Positions 32,901 through 44,900 of a stretch of DNA of 64,000 nt are shown one piece after another. Origin of the DNA: Verrucomicrobiota bacterium. Lineage in GTDB: Bacteria > Verrucomicrobiota > Verrucomicrobiia > Opitutales > Opitutaceae. The stretch's first letter is position 1. Each line of letters opens with the position of its first letter. The stretch is from contig JAEWBF010000039.1 in assembly GCA_023391285.1 (NCBI GenBank), positions 233,768 to 297,767 of the forward strand, written 5' to 3'. A program made the position numbers and the translations under genes. A model generated the notes under the pieces. The model did not search any database and was not told the DNA's origin. It saw only the letters and a list, made by a program, of their open reading frames with translations.

Positions 32901-35900
32901 TGGAGGCGGCCACCCACTTCCACAGACTGGTTATTGATGTTCACGGTGCGGCCGCCGATCCAAGCCTGACCGGTCGTCTCAATATAGATGCGTGCCGCCT
33001 CACTGCTCCAGGTTACCACGTCGCCGACGCTCGTGCCGCCGGAGAGGATGCCGCCCATGATCTGGATATCGCCCTGGGCGAGGATGCGCACGAGAGCGCC
33101 ACTATTATCGGATGTGACGCCGCGGGCGACGAGACCGGCGTCGCTCGAGAGGACCAGGCTTAGTCTGCCGTCGTCGAGGCCGGGTGTTCCGCCGGCGAGC
33201 TCGATGCTCTTGGAAGCGAGAACGGAGGTGTCGATGACAAGCCGCTGACCGGCGCTGATGTTGACGGTGGAATCGGGTCCGGCCCAAGCAACATCTCCAG
33301 AGGTCGGGCGGCCGCCGGCGAGAACCAGACCGCCGACCACGACATCCTGACCGCCGCGAATCGTGATGTTAGTGCCGGCTTCGGCTGTGGTGAGGCTGGA
33401 GGTCGGGTCGATCCAGACACTGAGGCCATGAGAATTGGCGCCACCGAGGTTCGTGCCGTCGACGCGCACGCCACCATAGATGCCGAGGTTGCCAGTGACG
33501 TTGGCAGTGCCTTCCCAATAAACCCATTTGTCGGACTGGACGGTGAGATCGGAAGAGGCTCCGCGGAGATCGAACGTGCCGCGAACGATCGAGTCTTGGC
33601 CGCCGGTAATGCTCATTGAGCGATTGTCTTCCAGCGTTGTGAGGGTGCCGGTGAGCAGGAAGCCAAAGCCGCGGTGACCAAAGAGCGGGTGGACATCGCG
33701 CAGCTCGAACTCGTTGAAGATGCCGTCCCCTTCAGGATCCGCGGCATAGATCATGTAGGTCTGAGCTCCGGCGGAAACGATCCAGCGGTTGTTGTTGAGA
33801 GCACCGGTCAGTCCAACACCGGCGTTGCTGTAGTCGACCCCGACGGTGAACGCTGTGCGCACGGGAGTGGACGAAGATGCATTGTAGTAGACCGGACCGT
33901 CGAATGTCGTGTAGCCGAGCTGGCTGGCAATGAAGCGCTTCTGTGCAGCCGTGAGCTGGTCGAAGGGCGTGTTATCGTTCGGGACCTCGAGGCCATCATT
34001 CCACGCGACGGCGTCGTTCGTATAATCCAGACCCAGCGTGAACTCGGTGCGGAAGCGATCCTCCGCTGCGGCCGAGCCGTTGTGGTAAACCGTGCCGAAG
34101 AACTCGATGAAGCCGAGTTCCTTCGCGGCGTCGCGACGCTGATCGAGGTCGAACGCGCTCCAATCGGAGATCGTGCCCTCGAACGAGTCGGTCCATGCGC
34201 CAGTGGTGGGATTGAAATAAACGGTGCCGGTAAACTCGCTGTAGCCAAGCGATGCGGCGACGCGAAGTTTCTGCGCAACGGTGAGGTTTGCGAAAGTCGT
34301 GCCCGCGGCCGGTGTGGGCACTCCGCCCCAGTTGATCAAGGCATTGCTGTAGTCGGGGCGTTCGCCTTGCAGGAAGGTCGTGACCACCTGTTTGCCGACC
34401 GAGGCGTTCGGATTGTAATAGATGGTCGCGCCCTCGATACGGGAGTAGCGGAGGAACTCGGCGACACGCTGCTGCTGCGCGGCAGTCAGGCTCTCGAAGG
34501 ATGCGTCCGCGGCGGGCGTCCCCACCCCGCCCCAGTAAATCTGATCGTTGCTGTAGTCGGCCTTCGGACCTTGGGTGAAGGTGGTGCGAATGCGGTCGTC
34601 GTCGTTGACGGCGGCATAGTTGAAATACTTGCCGGTGTTTTCGTCGTAGCCGTAACCGAGATGAGCAGCGACGCGGAGTTTCTGCGCGTCCGTCAAGCTC
34701 TCAAAGCTGGCGTTGGCTGCCGGTGCGCCAGCCGTGTCCCAATTGACATCGGCGTTGCTGTAGTCGGCGCGTCCGCCCTGGACGAACGTGGTGACAAACT
34801 GCTTCCCGGGCTCGGCGTTTGGATTGAAATAAACCACGGGGCCAGCGATCGCCGTGTAGCCGAGGGTCTGCGCAACGCGCAACTTCTGGGCGCCGTTAAG
34901 GCTCTCGAACGAGGCGTTCGCGGAAGGAGCACCCACTCCACTCCAGTCGATGTTGGCGTTGCGATAGTCGGGCGTCGCGCCCTGGAGGAAGGTGGTGACA
35001 AACTGTCTTCCGGGGGCGGCATTCGGATTATAGAAGCTGACGCCGTTGACGATCTGGTAGCCGAGCGCGTTCGCGACGATGGCCTTCTGTTCGTCGGTAA
35101 GTTCGTCGAAGCCGGTGTAGTTGCCGACGGCAGTGACGGTGACGCCGCTGCCCAGAGTAATACTGGCCGAGGCGAAGAGTGCGAGGAGTTCGGCATTGAG
35201 CGTGCCAGCGTTGAGGGCGGCCAGCGCAGCGGGGGTCACTCCCGTGGCCGCGATTTGCGCCGCGAGGATGAGATCGAAGTAGTCGGCGTGATCAAAGAGT
35301 GAATCGCCGGCTTCCATCACGAGCTCACCGGCGGCGGTAACCGAGCCAGAGAGCATGAGTTCGCCATTCGTGAGGAGGTTGATGCGGGTGTTGTTGCCCG
35401 TCTTCACCGGCACTGGCGCTCCGGAGCTATAGTCGAACGTTGCGCCGCCCAGGATCGCCGAGCCAACATTGAGGTGGAGGAAGGTATCGGACTGAAGGGT
35501 GATCACACCTCCGTCGGCCGGCGCCGAGACAGAACCGCCGCCGAGAACGGCGAGGCCCGTGGCGGACGTGATGGTCGCAGTGGAATTCGCGCCGAGCACC
35601 TCGACGGCAGTGGCAATCTTGATGGAGCCAGAGGTGGTAACCGAAATGACGCCGTTGTTATTCAACGTGCGGAAGGTGCTGCCCATGTCCGCGGTGAGAC
35701 TGTTTGCACCGTCGCTATAGCTGACCAAAGCGCCGACTCCGGTGGTCCCGTTTACATTTACCGTAATGCTATCGCCCGCCAGGAGCCAGCCGCTGACGAG
35801 CACCTGCTCCGTGGCGGTAATGGTGATCGCCTGCGCGGTAATGCCGGAATCGGGGATGCCGAGGGGATCGTTGATGTTGGAGCGATTTACCTCAATGACC

Positions 35901-38900
35901 CGACCGATCACATCCACCGAATTTGTGGCCTGGACGTCGCCAACAATGTTGATGCGGGTCGCAGTGAGTGTGGCCGGGTCGCGCAGCTTCGCGAGGAACG
36001 TGGTATTCGCGGCAACGACCTGCCGGTTACCGGAGACGCTGAGAACGTAGGCACCGTCGGCGTCGACCACCCCACGAAGATAGTTGTTGAAGGTGCGGTC
36101 CTCGAGGTCGCCCACCATCATGGTTGTGCCGCTGGCAGTAGCGTGGCCGAGCGTGAGCGAAGCGAAGCCGTCGGCGAGCGCGTCGATATCACGCATCGAG
36201 AGGTCGAACGAACCGTCGGGCGCGCCGGAGGAGAAGTCGTTGCCGAAGGCGTCGGAACCGGCGGCGCCAATCTTGTAGATGAGCGTGTCGCTGACGCCGC
36301 GGAGAACGAGACCACCTGTGCCGCGCACGGTGCCGCGGCCCGCGCGGAAATCGACGTCGTCGGCGACGATCGAGATGTTGCCGCCGCTCGAACCGGTGCT
36401 GATGACGCCGGAACGATGCGTGAGGAGCGCGTTGCGAGCGTTGAGGCGAAGGTCGATGCGGCCGTTCGGCGCGTAGAGGCCGTGGGCGTTGTTGTAGTTG
36501 CCGGCGATTTGGAGACTGTCGGCCTCCTCGATGACGATGTTGCCGTTGGTCCCGGTGCCGGTGTTAACGACCGTGAGGATGTCGACGGTGGTGTAGAGCG
36601 TTCCAGCGATGCCCACACCATAGAAGGCATAGCGCGCGGTGGGCGCGACGAACTTGGCGTTGCGCACGTCGATCAGCCCGCTCGCTTTGACCGTCATTCC
36701 GACGGAACCCCAGTTGTCGCCGTTGGCCGAGGTGCTGCGAAAGACGGTCTGCGCGGCAGTGTCGGTGAGCTCGAGCATGTCGAGCGAGTCGCGGACCTTG
36801 ATGATTTGCGAGCGGTAATCGAGGCGATGGTCGCTGAGGACAATCTCCTGGTCGGTGTGCAGCGGGAGAATCGCGCGATCGTAACCGGCGCCGCCTTCGA
36901 TCGTGACGTCGCCGTCGGTGAACGTGAGGTGCACGACGTCATCGCCCGCGCCGAGATCGAGATTCACCGTGCCGGCATTGATCGTGACCGTGTCGTTGTC
37001 GCTGCCGGTGTTCAAGGTCACCTTACCACCGTTGATCGTGACGGTGTCGCTGCCCGCACCGGTCTGGATCGTGTGATCGCCGGACGAACCGTTGATCGTG
37101 ACCGTGTCGTTGCCGCCGCCGGTATCGAGGGTCGTCGTGTTGAGGCCGGCGTTGAAGGTGATGGTGTCGTTGCCCTCGCCGGTCGAGACGGTGTTGTCGC
37201 CAAACTGGAGCGTGACCGTGTCGTTGCCGCCACGGGTATGAATCTGGTTCTTGCCGGAAAGATCGGTGACGAACTCGTGGCCGTCGCTGCCGTTGAACGT
37301 ATCGTCGCCCGAGCCGAGATCGAAGTAGAACGGTCCGGTCGCCGGGCCAGTGATATTACCTTGGTTGTCGCGCGGCGGATCGCCGGCAGTTGAGAACACG
37401 GAGTCGTCACCCGAGCCCATGGTGACGGTGCTGCCGGGCGCGACGTCGCGGACCACGACGACGTCGTCGCCATCGCCCATGTCGAACTCGACCTTCGCGC
37501 GGACACCTTGCTCGACGCTGATATAGTCGTTGCCGGCTCCACCGTCGGCGACGATGCGGGCAACGTTGTGGAAGGTCTTCGTTTGTCCAAGCGAGTGGAC
37601 GTTGATCGAGTTTCCACCGGCGCTGGTGATGCGATAGGACTCGTGGAGGATGTCCTGGTAGAGATCCTTGCCCGGCTGGTCGCGCATGAATCCGCGCGAA
37701 CCCATGTGCAGGTAAACGGTATCGCCCACCTGACTGGCGATGATCGGCGGCGCGCCCCAGCTCCATGAAATGTCACCGGAGAACTTGATCCCCATCACCG
37801 TGACGGTGATCCCCATCGAAGCACTAACCTCGGTGAGTTCGATGAAGGCCTCGATGCCCGCGAGCGTGATGTCGATCGAGAAGAGGCCGAAATCGATCTC
37901 GAGCGAGATCGAGCCCCACATGCGTCCACTGAAGCCCCAATCGGCGAACGTGAGTTCCATGCCGGCGCGGAAATAGAGCGGGCCGAGATTGAAGTTCACG
38001 TCCACGCGGCCCTTGATCTCGAACTCGCCGTTCGAGCGAATGTAGCCGCTGATGCCGACGCGGATGAAGTTGAAGAAGTTCAACTCGGCGCGAGTGAGCC
38101 TCAGTTCGAAGATCTTCGTGGTCGAGTCGTAGCTCATCGAGCCTTCGAACTCGATGTCGAAGGCGATGAGTTTGATCTCACCGACGAAGCCGATCAGGAA
38201 GCCCGGCCGGATGCCGAGGCGCTCGACGCTGTCGGTGTTGAACTGCACCGTCGCTTCCGCGGAGATGCCGATGATGCCGATGCCGAGCGAGGCGTGCGCG
38301 GTGATCGACATGGCGAACACGGGGCCGCTCGCCGTGTTAAGGAACGCGGCTTTCCCGTCGATGCCGATGTCACCGATGCCGATGTCGAGCAGCATGTTCA
38401 ACTGGGCCTCCATGCCCTCGTTGTTGAACTTCAGCGCCGCCCTGCCCTTCATCTCGATCGCGCCGAGCAGCGTGATCGTGCCGCCGACCATGATGCGATA
38501 GGTGTTCGCATCAAGATACGCGGTCTCCAGTCCGATGACTTCGTTGTCGGAGTTAAACTTGAGGGTCTGGATCTGCTGCTGCGTGTTCGTGCTATTGAGC
38601 TCGAGTTGGAACGTGCCGGTGATGCTCAGTGCCGATCCGATCGAAAGCGATCCCCCCAGCTGCAAGCTGCCCACGAGACCTTGCTCGTTGATGCGCAACA
38701 ATCCGGAGACGGCGAGCGTGCCGACGAAGAAGTGGGCGGTCGCGTTGACCTGCAGCTCCACCTCGGTGGCGCTGACCTTGAAGTAGAAATCGCCGTTGAA
38801 AGTGATGAAATCCAGCAGATCCATCGATCCGCTACCGCGCAGGACAAAGTAGCTGCCTGCCGGATCGTAGCCGCCATCGCTCCGCGGAGCACCGGCCGAG

Positions 38901-41900
38901 ATCGTGATCGTGGAATAACCCACGTCGTCCTGCAGGCGCGTCGGAACGGTGTAGGTATAAGCCTTGCCGGTCGTGTTGATGTAGAGATCGAGCGCGACGT
39001 CGACCTCGAGCACGCTCGCGAGATCGAAGCCGGCATCGAGTTCGAGCATCAGCGCAAGACCGTCGCCGTTGATCACCAGGAGGCCTTTCGCGTCCGCAGT
39101 GAAGAGCTTCGAACCGGCGATCGTGATGGAGGCGTCGGCATCGACGAAGACGATCAGGTGCTCCGTCGTAAGCTCGAAGTCGAACGCGCCGTTCAACTCG
39201 AGGACATCCATGATGTTCACCTTCAACACGCCGCCGGCCTTGATCAGCAAGCTGTCGAAATCGAGGATGACAGGCTCGGCGTCATTGCCGGTCGGCACGG
39301 CGTAGTAGCCGTTGGCGAACTTGGTGAAGTCCACGACCGCGATGCCCGCGCTGATCGACGCGCCGACGTTGATCTCGACTTCGAATTCCGTCGCTTGCGC
39401 CGTGATGCCGGGGATTCCGACCAATCCGAGGAACGGCACGGAGAGTTTACCTGCCAGATAGAACGACGTGTCGAGCGGATCGACCGCCTGCATGATCATG
39501 AACCCGGCGTCGACGTTCTCGAGCGCGAGACCCTTGGCATTCGGATTCTTCGTGTCGTTTTCGTCGATGCGGTGATCGCCGTTGGTGTCGCGATAATATG
39601 GACCACCGATACCGGCGAACGCATACACGTCGTTCACGCCAAACGTCATCGTGCGGACGTTCTTCGTGCTGCCGTCGGACAACGTGACCGACTCGGTCGG
39701 CCCGAGCGCGAAGGCCGCGCTGCCGGAGAGTTGCACGACACCGGCGACCTGAATTTCGGCGTAGCCGATCTTCGCGCGGATGAGCTCCGTATCGAAATCT
39801 AGATACACCGGATCGCCGCCGGTATCGAGTTCGTAGCCGTTGGGACCGAAGCTCGCGATGAAGTCGACGCTCGGTGTCGGCGCGAGCAGGCCGGCGATGC
39901 CGAGGCCCGGCGCCATCATGTCGTTGAACTCGAGCGAGAGATCGTAGCCTTCGAGCGTGATGATGTCGCCCATCCCGACGAGGCCCACGAAGTCGGTGGT
40001 CGCTTTCAGCGCCATGTATTTGAGCGGCACGTCGCCGGGCAACGCGGTTGGACGCATCATCGCGAGGCCGAAGTCGAGATTCTCGAGCACGAGGCCAATC
40101 GCATCCGGATTGATGGGATCGAGGTGATTGACGACTTTGTCGCCGTTCGAGTCCTGGCGATACGGGCCGTCAAGGCCGACGAAAGCGTAAACGTTGGACG
40201 CGCCGATCGTGAGGAATTCGACTTCGTTCGTGTAGGTCTGGCCGGTGCCGCTGTTGACCGTGACCGTGTGGCGAGGGCCTTTCGTGAAGGCGAACGAGCC
40301 GGCGACGTAGATGAATTCGGCGATCTGAACTTCGGCGAAGGACGTCTCGAACTTCATCAACGCCGAATCGAAATCGAGGTAGATGGGCGCCCCACCCGTG
40401 TTGACCTGGAAGCCGGCCGGCTCGCCGATGCGGCCGTCGCCATCCGGATCCGTGCCCGCCGCTTCCGAGGGGAAGCTGGCTTTGAAGTCGATGTAGGGCT
40501 GGATCGGATTCGAGATCGAGCTGCCGTTGACCGAGACTTCGACGTCGTTCGCCTCGAGTTTGAAAATGTCGCCGCCGCCGACGAAGCCGATCCGGCTCGC
40601 GGTGGCTTTCAGCGCGTAGAACTTCGGCGCGTATTGCTCGATCTGCTGCGGGAAGACGGTCGGCTTGAAGATCGCGAGCGCGAAGTTGAAGTCGTCGATC
40701 GCGAAGCCGATCGCCTCGTCGCTGAGCGTGGCGTTGTCGTCGACGCGGCCGTTCGGCGTCGCGGGCAGCCAGGCGCGGCCGTTGCTGAGGCCGACGAAGG
40801 CGCGGACATTCGTCGCGCCGATCGTGAGCGATGCCATCTCGATGTCGTTGAAGCCGGTCGGAATCCCGAGCGCATCCGCGAGGTCCGCGCTGATGCCGGT
40901 CTTCATATCGAGGTTGTAACGCGGACCTTTCTCGAACGCGAAGGAACCGTAGATCTCGACGAAGCTCGCGAGTCGAATCTCCGCGTATTCGACGGAGAGC
41001 CCAATGCGTTCCTGGCCGTCGAGATTGAGATAAACCGGATCGCCACCCGTCTCGATCTTCAGGCCGGCCGGCGTGTCGCCCGATCCGGGGAAGCTGTGCG
41101 CGAAATCGATCACCGGGCGCCAGCCGGTCCCCGCGGCAAAGTCCCACTCGCTGCCGTAGTTGACGTTTACCGTGATGCCTTCCGCGCGAACCGTGAACCA
41201 ATCGCCGAAACCATAAACGCCAACTTCATCCGCGGTGATCTGCAGTGCATACATGCGCGGGATCTCGATACCAAGGACCGTTTCCGGATCGAAGATGCCG
41301 AAAGCGACATCGACGTTGCGCATGCCGAAGCCGATAAGATCCTGCTCCGAGAACGGCTGGCTGAAGTCCGGCGTGCCGTAGCCGACGAACACGCTGACAT
41401 TCGACGCACCAAACGTGATCGCGCGAACGGCGAGATTATCGAGCGTCTTCAGATCCTCGGCGAAGTCCGGCTTCAACATCTCCGGCAAGTCGATGATCTG
41501 GTCGAGAATCGCATCGAGCGCCGCGCCGGCCGCACCGCTGAGCGCCGACGGGAAGCCCGTCACGACATCGACTTCGTGGCGATCGCCGAACTTCACCGCA
41601 AAATCGCCTTGGATATAAACGAAGTCGCCGAGATTGAGCGTGATGTCCGGGATCTCCAAGAGACCCATCAGCGAGAAGCCGAAGTCGGGATCGAAACCGA
41701 TCGAGAGATCGAGTTCGGATAGGAAGTCGAAGGCGCCCTTGAGGAAACCGAACGCGTCGGGGAGCTCGATGTCGCCGAGACCGCTGAGATCGAGATCGAG
41801 GAAGCCGGGGAACTCGAGCGAGATGCTGAAATCGAAGCTCGCGTTGATCTCGAACAGGCTGAGAAGGCCAAGGGTGCCAAGATCGATGCTCAGATCGAGC

Positions 41901-44900
41901 GACAGATCCGGCATGTCGATCGAGAGATCGAGGTCAGGCAGGTTGAAATCGAGATCGAGCCCGGAGAAGTCGACGTAGAATCCGGGCAGCTTGCCGAAGT
42001 TCAGCCCGATATCGATACCAAGCGCCGAGAGTGAAATCCAATCGGTGATGTCGAAGCGGCCGAGTCCCGGGAGGTCGATCGCGCCGACGAGTTCCGCGGA
42101 ACCGACGTGGCCCTTGAACCCGTAGAACTGCATCCCCGTCATGTTCACGACGCCGCCAAGCGAGGGGGTCACGATCGCGAGCGCGAAATCGAGATCGCCG
42201 ATCGCGAGACCGAGCGCCCCCGTCGCAACGTGGTCGTTGATATCGTCCGCGTCGGGATGCCAGTAAGGTCCGCCGATACCCGCGAACGCGTAAACGTTGC
42301 TGGCCGAGACGGTCAGCACTTCGGCGCCGGCGGTGACGTTGAAACCCGGGCCCTTGAAGTTGACCGCGTTGATCGTCTGCTTCTCGAAGGCGAACGAACC
42401 CTGCACGCTCACGAATTGCGAGAGCGTCAACCGCGCGAAGCCCGTGCGGGCCATGATGCGGTTCGAGTCGAAATCGAAGAGCACCGTGCTGCCGCCGACA
42501 TCGATCGCAAAGCCAGCGGGATTGTCTCCCGCCGCCGGGAAGCTCGCGGCGAAATCCACATAGCTGCCGTTGGGGCCCATGTTGATCTCGACCGTGACAT
42601 CTTGGACCGAGAGATCGAAAACGTCGGGATCGAAGCCGACCACGCCGAGGCCGTTGGCCGAGGCTTTGACCGCGAGATAGGACTGGTTGCCGACGATGGT
42701 CTTCATCAGGACCATCGCGAAATCGAGATCCGTGACGGAGAAGCCGAGCGCGTCTTCGCTCGTTTCGCCGGCGTCGACCTGTCCGTTATTGTTCAGGTCA
42801 TTCCAATACGGGCCATTCAGGCCCACGAACGCCGAGGCGTTCTGCACCGCCAAATACATCGTGTTGACGGGCACATCGGAGAGCGTGCCGAGAGTTCCGA
42901 GATTGATATCGACGTTGGCCCGCTCCCCTTGCGAGAAGGCGACATCCGCCCTCGCGTAAACAAAACCGCCGATATTCAGCGTGGCATCGTGGACCGTGCC
43001 GCCGAGACGCGCCGAGGTGAAATCGATCACCACATCGTCGCCGCCGGTGCGGACCGCGAGGCCAGCAGGTGAACTCGGCGGACCGGTAACCGCCGGGAAG
43101 CTCGTGGCAAAATTGATGACCGCTCCGAGCGGGTTATTCGAGCGGTTCAATTCGAAGGTGATATCGGACGCGGAGAGTTGGAACGTGTCGGCGTCAAAAC
43201 CGTAAATGGCAACGGACGTCGCGGCGGCTTTCAGCGAGGTGTAGGAGTGCCCGCCGGCTTGGATCTGGACGAGGCCGAACGTGACGCCCTCGACGCCGAA
43301 GCCGTAGAGCTTGTCGGCTTGATCAGCGAAGGACTTCGTCCGGTCGATCGTGCCATCGATGTAGCCGACGAACGCATCGATATTGCTGCCGCCAATCGCG
43401 AAGCCCTTTCCGCCGAGCACCGGCAGGCCGTTGCTGAGACGCAGATTGGTGGGATATTCCGCCTTCTCGAAGCCGAGTCCCCCGCGGAAATAGAAGAAGC
43501 GATAAACGGACAGAGTCGCTTCCTCGGCGAACAAACCGAGACGTGTGCCCGCATCGAAGTCGATCGTCACATCGTCGCCGCCTGTCCGCACGACGAGCCC
43601 GCCGGTGTTCTTGAAGCTTTCCTGGAAGTCGAGCGCCTTGCCCGGCAGCGTGCTCTGGTTGACCTCCACGGCGAAGCCGGTGAAGGACAGCTCAAAGATC
43701 TCTTCATCGATGCCGTAGAGCGCGACCGTTTCGGCGCGGAGCTTGAGCGCCGTGTAGGTCGCCCCACCCGCTTGCACCTGCAACATGCCGAAGTCGACGT
43801 CCTCGACGCCGAAGCCGTAGAGCTTTCCGGCCTGCTCCGCGAAGGTCTTGGACGGATCGATCGTGCCGTCGATATAGCCCACAAACGCATCGATGTTGCT
43901 GCCGCCAATCGTGAAGCCCTGGCCCGCGGCGAGGATCGGCAGACCGTTGTTCAACGTTCCCGCGGTGAAAGTCATCTTCTCGAATCCGACACTGCCGCGG
44001 AAATAAACGAAGCGATAGATCGAGAGCAGCGCTTCGCCGGCGAAGATGCCGAGGCGCTCGCCGGCGGAGAAATCGATCTGCACATCGTCGCCGCCCGTGC
44101 GCACCGTCAGGCCGTTCGCTCCAAAGCTTTCGATGAAGTCGAGTCCCTTGCCCTGCAACGTGCTCTGGTTGACCTCAATTCGGAAGTCCGACGCCGACAA
44201 CGCGAAGATTTCTTCATCGATACCGTAGAGCTTAACCAAATCTGCCTGCACGCTGACCGCCGTGTAAGTCGCGCCGCCGGCTTGGATCTGCACCATGCCG
44301 AAGTCGATCCCCTCTGCGCCGAAGCCGTAGAGTTTGTCCTGTTGTTCCGCGAAGGTCTTCGACGGATCGATCGTGCCGTCAATGTAGCCGACGAACGCGT
44401 CGATGTTGCTCCCGGCGATCGTGAAGCCGCGACCCGCACTGGGAATCGGGAGGCCATTGTTCAACGTGCCCGTGGCAAACGTCATCTTTTCGAACCCAAC
44501 GCTGCCGCGGAAATAAACGAAACGGTAGATCGAGAGCAGCGCTTCACCGGCGAAGATGCCGAGGCGTTCGCCAGCTTCGAAGTCGATCTTCACGTCGTCG
44601 CCACCGGTGCGCACCGTGAGACCGTCTTCGCCAAAGCTCTCAACGAAATCGAGGCCCTTGCCCGGAACCGTGCTCTGGTTGACCTCGATTCGGAAGTCCG
44701 ACGCCGACAGCGCGAAAATCTCTTCGTCGAGACCGTAGAGCTTGACCAAGTCGGCCTGCACATTGACGGCCGTATACGTGGCTCCGCCCGCCTGGATCTG
44801 CACCATGCCGAAGTCGATGCCTTCGGCACCGAAGCCGTAGAGTTTATCCGACTGATCGGCGAAGGACTTCGTTGGATCGATGGTGCCATCGATGTAGCCA

